From Bacteroidales bacterium (GTDB lineage: Bacteria; Bacteroidota; Bacteroidia; Bacteroidales; UBA932), in contig JAQYTJ010000051.1 in assembly GCA_028724885.1 (NCBI GenBank), positions 1 through 64,000 of the forward strand: a stretch of DNA of 64,000 nucleotides, written 5' to 3'. Below, in pieces: positions 43,804-52,380 of this stretch. Within the stretch, counting starts at the first letter, position 1; every line of letters starts with the position of its first letter. Made by a program: the position numbers and the translations under genes. Under the pieces are notes generated by a model that worked only from the letters and a program-made list of their open reading frames with translations, was not told where the DNA came from and made no database searches.

Positions 43804-43829
43804 GAAATAGTTTCGTGATCGATACATCT

Positions 43830-45107
43830 CTATTCGTTTAGCAGCCACTCGTGGGCGGGAACAATCTTGATGGTCCTGCCATCATGGGTAATAGTTTCGC
43901 TCTGGAAATCTGTAATGATATACAAATTGTTACAACGAGTCGCTTTTGCTCCGGTCAGCAGGCTGTTGATCTCTCGTGTGCGCGTCTTCTCAGAAGACAG
44001 GTCATAGCATACTTGGTATAGCTCAAGCGCCTTGTTTCCTTTGCACACTACAAAGTCAGTTTCAATACCCTTGTCATTTTTGTAGTAGTAAATATCCTGC
44101 TCCTTAGGTCCATTACGGCGCAGAAGCTCAATGTACACAAGTGTTTCCAGATGCCAGCCAAGATTGTCGCTAGCAAAAGCGTCAGCGCGGGCATCCATCA
44201 TAGCCACATCAACGGCATAGACCTTTTCGTCATAAACGCGCTGGATGCTCTTCTGGGAGTATTTCTTCAGACCAATGAGAAGGTATGCCTCCTTGAGGTA
44301 GTCAATATACTTCGCTACCGTATGGCTGGACTTAATGCCGAAATTGTGGGCCAAGTCGTTCTCTACAACCACATGAGGCACGACATTCAGCAGATGATGA
44401 GCCATGCTTTCGAAAGCATGGGGATAGCGCAACTTGTGGCGCTGTTCAATATCTCTCTTCAGAATATTATCTACCAGTTTGGAGATGTAGGATGTTTTGT
44501 TCTTCTCGTGTAACAATTCGGGGAATCCACCCTGCTTGAGATAGACATCGAATGCGGCTCTACGGAAGGCAACGCTTTTGGTTGTCGGGGAATCTATGGA
44601 GACTCCAGTAGCCATGCAGTAATCTCGGAACGAGAAAGGATAGAGTTCGATCTCATCGTGACGGCCGGTCAGATGGGTCGCAAGTTCTCCGCTAAGAAGT
44701 TTAGCATTTGAACCGGTGACAAAAACACGCATGCGACTCCGGAGCAACCTGTTCACGAATAGATGCCAGCCTGTAACATTCTGGACCTCATCCAGAAACA
44801 AATAGTTGAAATCGCCGTAGATTTTGTAGAGCACTTCTAAGACGATATTCAGATCCGCCGCAGTCATATCAAGGAAGCGCTCATCGTCGAAGTTGACGTA
44901 AGCGAAATTCACGCCTTTACTCTTGAGCATACTGTAGCACAAAGTCGATTTGCCGCTTCGACGCACACCGATAACCACCTGTGCCATCGTACTCTCTAGT
45001 TCAATGCGATCTTCTTCTGGCCTGGAAACCAGCGGCTCCCTCTCCAATTTCTTAAGTTCCTCAAACTGCTCTGAGATCACCTGTTCTATGACTCTTTTGT
45101 CTATCAT
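43830..45107 (-). CDS. AAA ATPase with DUF4143 C-terminal domain
   Basis: Start set at ATG 45107 (MIDKRVIEQVISEQF) because the -7 box at 45128-45135 puts the transcription start near 45121, which excludes the in-frame ATG at 45125 and the TTG/ATG codons further out. 425 residues. Walker A GVRRSGKST, Walker B YLFLDEVQN, sensor-like VFVTGSNAKLL, a winged-helix middle (KDIEQRHKLRYP... SSHTVAKYIDYL) and a C-terminal DUF4143 nuclease-like domain with GIETDFVVCKGNKALELYQV, which has the Asp/Glu-x-Lys-like spacing of restriction-type folds. These ATPases are abundant in Bacteroidota and have no settled function. Three direct repeats lie just upstream. Confidence 0.88.
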   Translation of the reverse strand: MIDKRVIEQVISEQFEELKKLEREPLVSRPEEDRIELESTMAQVVIGVRRSGKSTLCYSMLKSKGVNFAYVNFDDERFLDMTAADLNIVLEVLYKIYGDFNYLFLDEVQNVTGWHLFVNRLLRSRMRVFVTGSNAKLLSGELATHLTGRHDEIELYPFSFRDYCMATGVSIDSPTTKSVAFRRAAFDVYLKQGGFPELLHEKNKTSYISKLVDNILKRDIEQRHKLRYPHAFESMAHHLLNVVPHVVVENDLAHNFGIKSSHTVAKYIDYLKEAYLLIGLKKYSQKSIQRVYDEKVYAVDVAMMDARADAFASDNLGWHLETLVYIELLRRNGPKEQDIYYYKNDKGIETDFVVCKGNKALELYQVCYDLSSEKTRTREINSLLTGAKATRCNNLYIITDFQSETITHDGRTIKIVPAHEWLLNE

Positions 45108-45127
45108 AACGTTCCTATTTAGCATCA

Positions 45128-45135
45128 CAAAGATA
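45128..45135 (-). promoter_or_regulatory. -7 box TATCTTTG for AAA ATPase
   Basis: CAAAGATA on the plus strand. About 19 bp further upstream TATTG, inside direct repeat 1 (45151-45171), is where the -33 element is expected. A regulator binding the repeats would therefore cover this promoter. Confidence 0.6.
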
Positions 45136-45150
45136 GTGTCTTTCTTTATT

Positions 45151-45235
45151 AATGCAATACTTCGCCAAAATTGACCCATCTAAAATGCAATACTCCGCCA
45201 TTATGGGATTATTTAAGTGCAATATTCCGCAAAAT
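45151..45235. repeat. Three 21-bp direct repeats between AAA ATPase and CYTH genes
   Basis: Copies at 45151-45171, 45185-45205 and 45215-45235; the shared text is A(A)TGCAATACTYCGCCA followed by WWAT, the third copy being the most diverged (GTGCAATATTCCGCA). Start-to-start spacing is 34 and 30 bp, about three helical turns, so binding proteins would sit on one face. They lie between two divergent -7 boxes. Confidence 0.85.
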
Positions 45236-45274
45236 GTGTACATGTCTATTTTAATTCAGAATATTTATTATTAT

Positions 45275-45282
45275 TACATTTG
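45275..45282 (+). promoter_or_regulatory. -7 box TACATTTG for CYTH gene
   Basis: TACATTTG, 29 bp before ATG 45312. Transcription would start near 45289, giving a leader of about 23 nt. Confidence 0.6.
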
Positions 45283-45311
45283 CCGTGACATAAGCCGGCG
45301 TGGAAATTATC

Positions 45312-45797
45312 ATGGGATTAAAGGAAATAGAAAGAAAGTTCTTGGTGAAGAATAATGAATATAAGGCATTGGCTGTCGGTGCCGTGCGGATAAAGCAGGG
45401 CTACATCAGCAGCGTGCCGGAGAGAACGGTGCGCGTACGCATCCGGGATGACCAGGGGTTCATTACCATTAAAGGGCACGGAAACGCTTCTGGCACTTCC
45501 CGCTTTGAATGGGAAAAGGAAATCGCTCCTGAAGATGCGCAGGCTCTTCTAGGCATTGCTGAGCCTGGCATCATCGACAAGACGCGCTATTTGGTTCCGA
45601 ACACCGATGGAAAGCACATTTGGGAGGTGGACGTCTTCCATGGCGAGGACGAAGGGCTTGTCATGGCCGAGATAGAGCTTGGTTCCGAAGACGAGGCTTT
45701 CGACAAACCTGAATGGGTTGCTGAAGAAGTGACCGGGGATGAACGGTATTATAATGCCTTTTTGGCGAAAAATCCTTTCAAGAACTGGGGCAATTAA
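45312..45797 (+). CDS. CYTH-domain protein (triphosphate tunnel metalloenzyme)
   Basis: Starts at ATG 45312 (MGLKEIERKFLV); a GTG at 45300 is in frame but unnecessary. 161 residues. EIERKFLV gives the ExExK metal-binding motif; TVRVRIRDDQGFITIKG supplies the alternating basic residues of the tunnel, and GLVMAEIELGSEDE the acidic strand. Such small single-domain proteins in bacteria act as inorganic triphosphatases or class IV adenylate-cyclase relatives; the exact substrate cannot be told. 19 bp upstream of the unrecognised membrane protein at 45817 and probably co-transcribed. Confidence 0.9.
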   Translation: MGLKEIERKFLVKNNEYKALAVGAVRIKQGYISSVPERTVRVRIRDDQGFITIKGHGNASGTSRFEWEKEIAPEDAQALLGIAEPGIIDKTRYLVPNTDGKHIWEVDVFHGEDEGLVMAEIELGSEDEAFDKPEWVAEEVTGDERYYNAFLAKNPFKNWGN

Positions 45798-45816
45798 CGA
45801 TTAAACTTATTAATAT

Positions 45817-47274
45817 ATGATTGAGATAAGCACGAAAATCCATGACCAGTACTCGATAGAATTTAAAGTCGGGTTCGTGACTCGCAAGCAGCAGAGAATG
45901 AACGATTTCTCTCTTGCTATGTGGATTTTTGCGCCTAAGAGCCTGGACATCACTAGGACGACTTTTCCAAAGGAAATGTTTTATCAGGATGTGAAATCGA
46001 ACATCAGGCTGATAACCCCGACTTTCCTTCTGCGAGAAATAGTCGACGGCCCTGCCATTCCACTGCGGAATATTCGAGGAGCTTTCGAGGCGATGGCCTC
46101 CAGCCCAACCAGGGCGAATATAGGGGAATATGAATATCATATCAAGATGTTCGCTTCCATAGTGAAAAGCGCGATGCGCGACGAGATACTACATATTGCC
46201 ACGAACCGCATAGAGTCGGACACGAACGCTCTTTGCGAGGGTTTTGTCGAGAATGCCGGCAGAATTCTTGATGAATATGAAAAATTGCGTTCGATCATCA
46301 ACGTCCCTACTGTGGAAACCAGCGTTATGCAGATGTATCTGCGAGGGGATGAATTCCTAGGAGACGTGGCCGGCAAGCACCTGCTGGATCTTATTGCCTG
46401 GCTGGAGGCGAGGGACATGAAGGATTTGAGCAGGAAGGCCTTGGTCTTATATTCAAAGATCGGGAATCATAAGAAGAATATGTCCTATCCAGAGCTTCGC
46501 GAAGATGACCCAGAGCAAAACAGTAGCTACCTGCATCGTTTCAGCGTGCTAAAAAAATATATCGAGAGCGTCCTATACCTCAGGTCTCCTAAAAAGCGAG
46601 ACGGAGTGCTGGTAGAGCAGATTTATCTGAGCATCGCCGCCGGAATAGCCATGATCGTCGCAACTGGAACCATCACTCTATTTCGAAAGAAGTTCGGTTC
46701 CATGGCGCTGCTGCTATTCATCGCAATGGTGGTCAGCTACATGTTAAAAGATAGAATAAAAGACCTGATGCGCTACTATTTCGCCCACAAGGTCGGCAGC
46801 AAGTATTTCGACAATAAAGCGAAAATAATTCACAAGGATGTGGAACTAGGCTGGCTTAAGGAAGGCATGGATGTGCTGTCCATCGGCAAAGTGCCTTCAG
46901 ACGTGCTTGCGGTGCGGAACGGCTCGCACCTAACCGAACTGGAGGACGACATGAATCCGGAATGCGTCATCCTTTACCGTAAGTCCGTATACATCGACCG
47001 GACTAAGCTACAAGGCAACACAGATTACGCCTTCTTCGGCATCAACGACATTCTAAGGCTGAATGTCATGGACTTCACTAAGAAGATGGACGATCCCCTC
47101 GTCCAAATGAAAACTCTTTCATCCGACGGCATGGTTAGCACCGTGCTTTGCAAAAGGGAATATTACATAAATCTGGTGCTTCAGTACAGTTACGATGATG
47201 TCATCGAATATAAACGTTTCCGCATCGCCCTCTCTCGTGACGGCATTCAGAGCATTGCGGAAGTAAATCAATAA
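45817..47274 (+). CDS. Unrecognised protein with two central membrane helices
   Basis: 485 residues, not recognised. Residues 1-265 are soluble and helical (KNMSYPELREDDPEQNSSYLHRF), residues ~272-310 contain two adjacent hydrophobic segments (IYLSIAAGIAMIVATGTITL and SMALLLFIAMVVSYML), and the remainder is soluble, with beta-strand-like text and YRKSVYIDRTKL. Both ends would face the cytoplasm if the helices form a hairpin. No catalytic motif stands out. It follows the CYTH protein by 19 bp, so it may act with it, perhaps placing a triphosphate-related activity at the membrane; that is a guess from position. Convergent with manC, 63 bp away. Confidence 0.75.
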   Translation: MIEISTKIHDQYSIEFKVGFVTRKQQRMNDFSLAMWIFAPKSLDITRTTFPKEMFYQDVKSNIRLITPTFLLREIVDGPAIPLRNIRGAFEAMASSPTRANIGEYEYHIKMFASIVKSAMRDEILHIATNRIESDTNALCEGFVENAGRILDEYEKLRSIINVPTVETSVMQMYLRGDEFLGDVAGKHLLDLIAWLEARDMKDLSRKALVLYSKIGNHKKNMSYPELREDDPEQNSSYLHRFSVLKKYIESVLYLRSPKKRDGVLVEQIYLSIAAGIAMIVATGTITLFRKKFGSMALLLFIAMVVSYMLKDRIKDLMRYYFAHKVGSKYFDNKAKIIHKDVELGWLKEGMDVLSIGKVPSDVLAVRNGSHLTELEDDMNPECVILYRKSVYIDRTKLQGNTDYAFFGINDILRLNVMDFTKKMDDPLVQMKTLSSDGMVSTVLCKREYYINLVLQYSYDDVIEYKRFRIALSRDGIQSIAEVNQ

Positions 47275-47337
47275 GCGAGAACATTCCGATCTCGATCTTG
47301 CGATAAATCTCACAGTACGATGATTTTAAGAATGCTC

Positions 47338-48426
47338 CTACCGGAAGTCTTCGTAATCTGGCATGCCTAGGTCGGAGATGATGTCTTGGTAATCTTCGTC
47401 GTTGCGCGGGCAGATCATCAGCGCATCTTCGGTGTCGATTACCATGTAATCCTTAAGTCCTTTCAGGACGTAGAGCTTTTTCTTGTTTCTGGAAATGACC
47501 AATGAGCCGCTGTCGTCTTGCGTCAGGTTTTTGGAAGCGAATATCAAATTGCCATTCTTGTCTTTCCCATCACTTACTTTGTAGAGGGTGTCCCAGCTGT
47601 CAAGGTCTGACCATCCGAAATGCCCAGGGAAAAGCCAGGCCCGGTCTGTTTTCTCCATCACTCCATAATCAATTGAGATCTTGGGGCAGTCGGAATAGAT
47701 TTTCTCAAGGAAATCCTTTTCTTTTTCAGTGTCTAGCGCATTCTCCCAGCCGTTGAATACGGAGACCACGTCTGGGATGAATCGCTTCATTTCTTCTATA
47801 ATTGTCTGCGCTTTCCATGCGAATATGCCGGAGTTCCAATAGAACTCTCCGCTTTTATAAAATATTTCCGCTAATGTTTTGTCTGGCTTCTCGGTGAATG
47901 TCTTCACTTTCAGAGGCCTGTCGCTGCCTCTGTCCTTACCGCTGACTTGAATGTAGCCGTAATCTGTCTCTGGTTTAGTTGGGACGATGCCTATAGTCAT
48001 CAAGGCATCTTCCTTGTCGGCATATTCAAAGGCGCTATTGATTGCATATAGGAATTTATCCTCGTCCAAGATTCTATGATCGGCGGGGGAGGCCGCCATC
48101 ACTGCGTCAGGGTTCCGTTTTAGCAGCTTGCAGGCAGCAAAAGTGATGCATGGAGCCGTATTCCGGCTGTAAGGCTCTAGAAGGAGATTTTCAGGCAGAA
48201 GGTCCGGAAGCAGCTTGGCCGCAGTGTCTTTGTATTTGGCCAAGGTGACGACCAGAATGTTCTCCTTAGGCACTAGCTTGGCGAACCTGTCAAAAGTTTC
48301 CTTAATGAATGATTGCTCGTTACCTACAATATCGAGGAATTGTTTCGGTTTTGAATCACGACTTATGGGCCAGAATTTATTTCCTGCACCACCGGCCATT
48401 ATCACGCAATACTTATTGGTCTTCAT
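47338..48426 (-). CDS. manC: Mannose-1-phosphate guanylyltransferase
   Basis: 362 residues, the short single-domain form without a phosphomannose-isomerase extension. Nucleotide-binding loop VIMAGGAGNKFWPISRDSKPKQFL (Asn-Lys-Phe where Thr-Arg-Leu/Phe is usual, Lys of PKQF kept), ASPADHRI for metal binding, TIGIVPTKPETDYGYI and FTEKPD follow the family order, with FYWNSGIFAWK. It makes GDP-mannose from mannose-1-phosphate and GTP for envelope glycans. Last gene of the minus-strand cdaA-mutS2-yraN-manC run, 20 bp after yraN. A possible extra -7 box, TATTTTTG, lies at 48452-48459 inside yraN. Confidence 0.93.
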   Translation of the reverse strand: MKTNKYCVIMAGGAGNKFWPISRDSKPKQFLDIVGNEQSFIKETFDRFAKLVPKENILVVTLAKYKDTAAKLLPDLLPENLLLEPYSRNTAPCITFAACKLLKRNPDAVMAASPADHRILDEDKFLYAINSAFEYADKEDALMTIGIVPTKPETDYGYIQVSGKDRGSDRPLKVKTFTEKPDKTLAEIFYKSGEFYWNSGIFAWKAQTIIEEMKRFIPDVVSVFNGWENALDTEKEKDFLEKIYSDCPKISIDYGVMEKTDRAWLFPGHFGWSDLDSWDTLYKVSDGKDKNGNLIFASKNLTQDDSGSLVISRNKKKLYVLKGLKDYMVIDTEDALMICPRNDEDYQDIISDLGMPDYEDFR

Positions 48427-48446
48427 ATATGCTTATCCTGAAATTT

Positions 48447-48827
48447 CTAAACAAAAATAGGAAGCCATGCATTTGGAAAATATTCTACCGTGACTTCCCC
48501 TCCATCAAAAGTGACAGCCACAACGTCGAAATTTACTTCTGAATCACCTTGAAATTTCGCATTTTTCATGCCATTCAAGTAAGCTTGAGCTGCTTTCGCT
48601 ATTCTTTTCTGCTTCAAAAGGGTCACGTTTTCCTCCGGCTCGGCACAGACGGGAGCAACCCTTGCTTTCACTTCCACGAAGTGCAGACCGCCGCTATCTA
48701 TGGAAATTATGTCTATTTCCAGATGACCACATCTGTAGTTCCGTTCAAGAATAGCATGACCTTTTTTAATAAGCATCTCACAGGCCTCGTCTTCCCCTCT
48801 TTTCCCTAGTTTGCTTGTTGCCTGCAT
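48447..48827 (-). CDS. yraN: YraN/UPF0102 family nuclease-fold protein
   Basis: 126 residues. The family pattern is clear: GKRGEDEACEMLIKKGHAILERNYRCGHLEIDIISID and LHFVEVKAR, giving the Asp...Glu-Val-Lys of a PD-(D/E)XK fold, then KQKRIAKAAQAYL and VNFDVVAVTFDG. The biological role in bacteria is not established; a link to DNA processing or Holliday-junction resolution is often proposed from the fold. It sits 9 bp after mutS2, another DNA- or ribosome-related gene. Confidence 0.93.
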   Translation of the reverse strand: MQATSKLGKRGEDEACEMLIKKGHAILERNYRCGHLEIDIISIDSGGLHFVEVKARVAPVCAEPEENVTLLKQKRIAKAAQAYLNGMKNAKFQGDSEVNFDVVAVTFDGGEVTVEYFPNAWLPIFV

Positions 48828-48836
48828 AATGATCGG

Positions 48837-51350
48837 TTATTCAAATGTTACTATCGTCACTCCTGAACCGCCATACTGAAGTTGTTCGTCTCTCACGGAA
48901 GCAATTCCGGGGATGGACCGCAGATACTTTTGCAATTCCTCGTGCAGCACCCCTGTTCCCTTGCCATGAATGATGCGCACAGAACCTATGTTCACCATGA
49001 TTGCATCGTCTATATAATGCGTCACTATGTCCAAGGCATCCTGAAGCCTTTCGCCTCGAACGTCCAGCTCTGGCTTGAAATTCAGCCTCCTTGCGTTCAG
49101 TCCGGAGGCATCCTGCGTAGAGCGAGGCTTTGCCGAGACCTTCATCGCAGCCTTATATTCATTGGAAGAAATCCTCTCCACCTTATCGAGAGGCATTTTT
49201 GAAGTTATGCTGCCAATATTTATCGTGACAGCTTTATTCGAAACTCGAATGACCTCCCCACACATTCCGTTTTTTTTAACTTTCACCTTTTCACCTACCT
49301 TCAACTGTCCTCCGCGGAACGTTTCCTGAATGGTCTCATCTGGTACATCGGCGTCAGAGTATTTACTGCTCTTCCTAGCCGCTGCTCTTCTTTTTCGCTC
49401 CTCCAGCTGTTTCAGCTTGGATTCTATGTAGGCATCATGATTCTGCTGATCCTGAACTTTCTTGTTTTCAAGTGCAGTCACGAAATCTTGCAGTTCCTTG
49501 CGAGCATATTTAGTTTTCTCCTTCTCCGCCTGCGCCTCCTTGATGGTACGTATGGTGTTCTCCACCTGCTTATTCGCTCCTTTCACGATTTCTTCCGCCT
49601 GCTTCTTAGCCTCATCGATGATGTCCTTCTTCATCTGCTTAATGCCTTCAAGCTCTTTCTGGTATTTTCCAGTAATATTCTCAAGCACCTTATCGGTAGA
49701 ACGAATATGCTGCAGCTTCTCGTCCAAGGCGCGGCGGTTACGGACAATGCGGCGCAGATTCCTCTCCATTCCCACGAACTCGTCTCCTGCACGGTTCTCT
49801 GCGTCTTTCACGATGTTCTCCGGCAGGCCCATCTTACGAGCCAGTTCGAAAGCGAAGGAATTGCCAGGAAGGCCGATTTCCAATTGGAAGAGTGGCTGAA
49901 TCTTGGCTGCGTCGAATTGCATTGCGCCATTTATCACTCCGGTATCTGCGCCAGAAGCGTAAAGCTTCAGGTTCGTGTAATGCGTAGTGATGGCCCCATA
50001 CGTGCCCCTATGATCCATTGCGCTTAATATGGCTTCCGCAATTGCTCCGCCTGCCCTTGGCTCTGTGCCTGAGCCGAACTCGTCAATCAAGATCAAGGTC
50101 TTTTCGTCTGCCACTCGAAGCATGTCCTTCATATCCTCTAGGAAGGATGAATATGTGCTTAAGTCGTTCTCTATGCTCTGATCGTCCCCGATGCTTACCA
50201 TGATGCGGTCGAACACTGGCAGCTCAGAAGTCTCGGATGTAGGAATGAGCATGCCCCACTGGAACATGTACTGCAGCAGGCCGGTAGTCTTGAGGCAGAC
50301 TGATTTGCCTCCGGCGTTAGGGCCGGATATTAAAAGAATATGTTTTTGTGGCGTCAGGCGGACGGTAACGGGCACAATCTCTTTTTTCTCGCGGTTGAGC
50401 GCCCTTTCCAGAAGAGGATGCCGAGCTTTCCGCAGGTTCAATTCTCCGCTCTGTGATATGATTGGCATCCCAGCCTTCAGATCCAGCGCAATTTGAGCCT
50501 TGGCCACTAAAAAATCTATTTCACCAACGTATTTAGCAGATTCAATCAGATCTTGGACGTAAGGTCTCACGAAGTCGCTGAACTGAGCTAAAATCCGCTG
50601 AATTTCCTGTGCTTCTTCGTTGTGCAGGGCAATGATGTCGTTCTCGATCTCAACTATTTCAGCCGGCTCGATGAAAACCGTCTTGCCTGTCGAAGATGTG
50701 TCGTAAACAAGTCCAGAAATTTTCTTCTTGTTCGACGCATTGACAGGGATGAGCAATTTCCCTTCCCTAACGGAGAGGCTGGCATCGGAATCGATTATGC
50801 CGTCCGCCTGAGCCTGCTTCAATATGGCATTCGCCCGCTTCGAGATTGCTGACTCTTTAGATTTCAAAGATTTGCGTATTTGCAGGAGATTATCTGATGC
50901 GGTGTCTTTCACATCGCCGAACCTGTCCAGGATGGTGTCTATCCTGCGCTGTACTTCAGGAAAACACATTACTTTCTGGCTCATTTGCTTCAGGTTCGGG
51001 TAAACGCCGTCTTTCACTGCTTGGAAGAAATTCGTGAGCCTGCGTACGGTTTCAGTCATTGTGCGCAGCTTTCCAAGCGACAGCAGGTCAATCGTGTAGC
51101 CAGTTTTGGCAAGCGGACTCAAGAAATCCAGGCAGTCAATGTAGCCATTCGTAGGGAAGTTCTCCTCGAACATGATTATCAGCCGCATTTCGTCAGTCAG
51201 CAAGAGCCGTTTTTCTATCTCTTTTTTGTCCGTGCAGAATTTCTCGTCGGCCACCCTGCCTACGGCATATTCAGTAGAGCATCGATCAGAAATCATGTTC
51301 CTGATACGATCGAAACCTAATTTATATTCAAGTTTTTCTTCAGGTTCCAT
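48837..51350 (-). CDS. mutS2: MutS2 (endonuclease / ribosome-rescue ATPase)
   Basis: 837 residues. N-terminal helical core (LEYKLGFDRIRNMI), ATPase domain with Walker A ISGPNAGGKSVCLKTTG, signature NDLSTYSSFLEDM and Walker B TLILIDEFGSGTEP, a long coiled coil (~520-640), a KOW-like segment (KVGEKVKVKKNGMCGEVI) and a C-terminal Smr domain (LDVRGERLQDALDIV, IIHGKGTGVL). MutS2 splits collided ribosomes and may nick DNA to suppress recombination. Six bp downstream of cdaA. Confidence 0.95.
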   Translation of the reverse strand: MEPEEKLEYKLGFDRIRNMISDRCSTEYAVGRVADEKFCTDKKEIEKRLLLTDEMRLIIMFEENFPTNGYIDCLDFLSPLAKTGYTIDLLSLGKLRTMTETVRRLTNFFQAVKDGVYPNLKQMSQKVMCFPEVQRRIDTILDRFGDVKDTASDNLLQIRKSLKSKESAISKRANAILKQAQADGIIDSDASLSVREGKLLIPVNASNKKKISGLVYDTSSTGKTVFIEPAEIVEIENDIIALHNEEAQEIQRILAQFSDFVRPYVQDLIESAKYVGEIDFLVAKAQIALDLKAGMPIISQSGELNLRKARHPLLERALNREKKEIVPVTVRLTPQKHILLISGPNAGGKSVCLKTTGLLQYMFQWGMLIPTSETSELPVFDRIMVSIGDDQSIENDLSTYSSFLEDMKDMLRVADEKTLILIDEFGSGTEPRAGGAIAEAILSAMDHRGTYGAITTHYTNLKLYASGADTGVINGAMQFDAAKIQPLFQLEIGLPGNSFAFELARKMGLPENIVKDAENRAGDEFVGMERNLRRIVRNRRALDEKLQHIRSTDKVLENITGKYQKELEGIKQMKKDIIDEAKKQAEEIVKGANKQVENTIRTIKEAQAEKEKTKYARKELQDFVTALENKKVQDQQNHDAYIESKLKQLEERKRRAAARKSSKYSDADVPDETIQETFRGGQLKVGEKVKVKKNGMCGEVIRVSNKAVTINIGSITSKMPLDKVERISSNEYKAAMKVSAKPRSTQDASGLNARRLNFKPELDVRGERLQDALDIVTHYIDDAIMVNIGSVRIIHGKGTGVLHEELQKYLRSIPGIASVRDEQLQYGGSGVTIVTFE

Positions 51351-51356
51351 AGTTCA

Positions 51357-52211
51357 TCAGGTTGGGTTTTCTTCAGCCTTTTCATTTTCCGCATGGCTTT
51401 CTGAGGCGTTTTTCTCAGAATTTTCGCCAAGCAGCAGCTTCAGAGTGTTGATGTTATCGACTGGCGTCAGCACGCCGCCACGCACGAAAGACACCTGGCC
51501 AGTCTCCTCGGAAACCACCACCACATCAGCATCTGAATCCTCAGATATTCCTATGGCCGCCTTATGGCGCATTCCATAGCTAGGCGGAATGTCTGTGCGG
51601 CTAGTGATAGGCAGAGTGCATCTGGCAGCGACGATCCTGTTGCCGGAGATGACCATCGCACCATCGTGCAGAGGAGAGTTCTTAAAGAATATATTCATTA
51701 TTAGCCTTCTGCGCACGAGGGCATCCACTTGGTCGCCGGTCTCGATTATGAAATCCATAGATTCTTTTCTCTGGAGCACTACCAAAGCCCCTGTCTTCGT
51801 CTGCGACATGGAGCGGCAGGACTCTGCCAACTCATTGATGGTCTCGTTGCCGATATGCTGCTCTTTAAACCCCAAGAGCTTGTTTATCAAATCTTTGCCC
51901 TTGCCGCGAAAACCATAACGAGAGCCGAATTTCATTAGGAAGTGCCTTATTTCTGGCTGGAATATGATGATGAGCGCCAAGACGCCGATGTCCAGGAAAG
52001 CTCCTAGCAGAGCGCTGGTCAGCTTCATGTTGAAAGCCGCCGCAATCACCCTCAGGAAGAGCAGGAGAATAATGGCTACGAATATGTTCATTGCCGCAGA
52101 TCCTCTTATCCAGATGAACACCAGATAGATGAGAAGAGCGACAAGGAGGATGTCTATGACATCTACGAATGAGAAATTCAGGAAACCGAATATATTCAAT
52201 GGCATATTCAT
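51357..52211 (-). CDS. cdaA: Diadenylate cyclase CdaA
   Basis: 284 residues from ATG 52211; the sequence ATG-AAT-ATG allows a start two codons later at 52205. Three N-terminal transmembrane helices (residues ~15-85) and a cytosolic DAC domain with LHDGAMVI (183-185) and YGMRHKAAIGISEDSDA (215-217). The second motif is RHK rather than the usual RHR, a conservative change. It makes cyclic di-AMP from two ATP, controlling turgor and wall homeostasis. A charged low-complexity tail ends the protein. First gene of a four-gene run; the folP gene often next to cdaA in this phylum is not here. Confidence 0.95.
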   Translation of the reverse strand: MNMPLNIFGFLNFSFVDVIDILLVALLIYLVFIWIRGSAAMNIFVAIILLLFLRVIAAAFNMKLTSALLGAFLDIGVLALIIIFQPEIRHFLMKFGSRYGFRGKGKDLINKLLGFKEQHIGNETINELAESCRSMSQTKTGALVVLQRKESMDFIIETGDQVDALVRRRLIMNIFFKNSPLHDGAMVISGNRIVAARCTLPITSRTDIPPSYGMRHKAAIGISEDSDADVVVVSEETGQVSFVRGGVLTPVDNINTLKLLLGENSEKNASESHAENEKAEENPT

Positions 52212-52237
52212 TACTCGAGCCCTTTTGCTTTTCGGTA

Positions 52238-52245
52238 CAAAGATA
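52238..52245 (-). promoter_or_regulatory. -7 box TATCTTTG for cdaA operon
   Basis: CAAAGATA on the plus strand. Start of transcription near 52231 gives a ~19-25-nt leader. It faces the rplC promoter across about 45 bp. Confidence 0.6.
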
Positions 52246-52288
52246 GTGATTTAGAATGATATTAATAAGGTGTCAGGCTGTTGAAAAC

Positions 52289-52320
52289 TTTGTGAATTAA
52301 GAAATTAATTCGTACATTTG
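52289..52320 (+). promoter_or_regulatory. -33/-7 promoter of the rplC operon
   Basis: TTTG at 52289-52292 and TACATTTG at 52313-52320 are separated by 20 bp, the best full match to the Bacteroidota promoter (TTTG-N19-21-TAnnTTTG) in the window. It reads into rplC at 52381 with a ~54-nt leader. Confidence 0.8.
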
Positions 52321-52324
52321 CAGC

Positions 52325-52339
52325 CCGCAAATATTGCGG
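52325..52339 (+). promoter_or_regulatory. 5' leader hairpin of the rplC mRNA
   Basis: CCGCAA-ATA-TTGCGG, a perfect 6-bp stem at the predicted 5' end. Similar placement to the hairpin of the EF-G paralogue. Could protect the 5' end or take part in autogenous control by L4; neither can be shown from sequence. Confidence 0.45.
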
Positions 52340-52380
52340 ATTTATGTAAAACATTTAGTTGCAATTAATTAATCAAACCA

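Noticed and set aside
43038..43848. Long minus-strand open frames inside the MBOAT gene
   Set aside because: They are antisense shadows of a gene with strong family signatures; no independent start signal.
45152..45355. 67-codon plus-strand frame across the three direct repeats
   Set aside because: Its apparent repeat residues (MQYFAK, KMQYSAI, KCNIPQN) come from the DNA repeats; it overlaps the CYTH start and two promoter boxes.
48452..48459. TATTTTTG box inside yraN as a separate manC promoter
   Set aside because: One short match inside a coding sequence with only 20 bp between the genes; kept as a remark in the manC entry.
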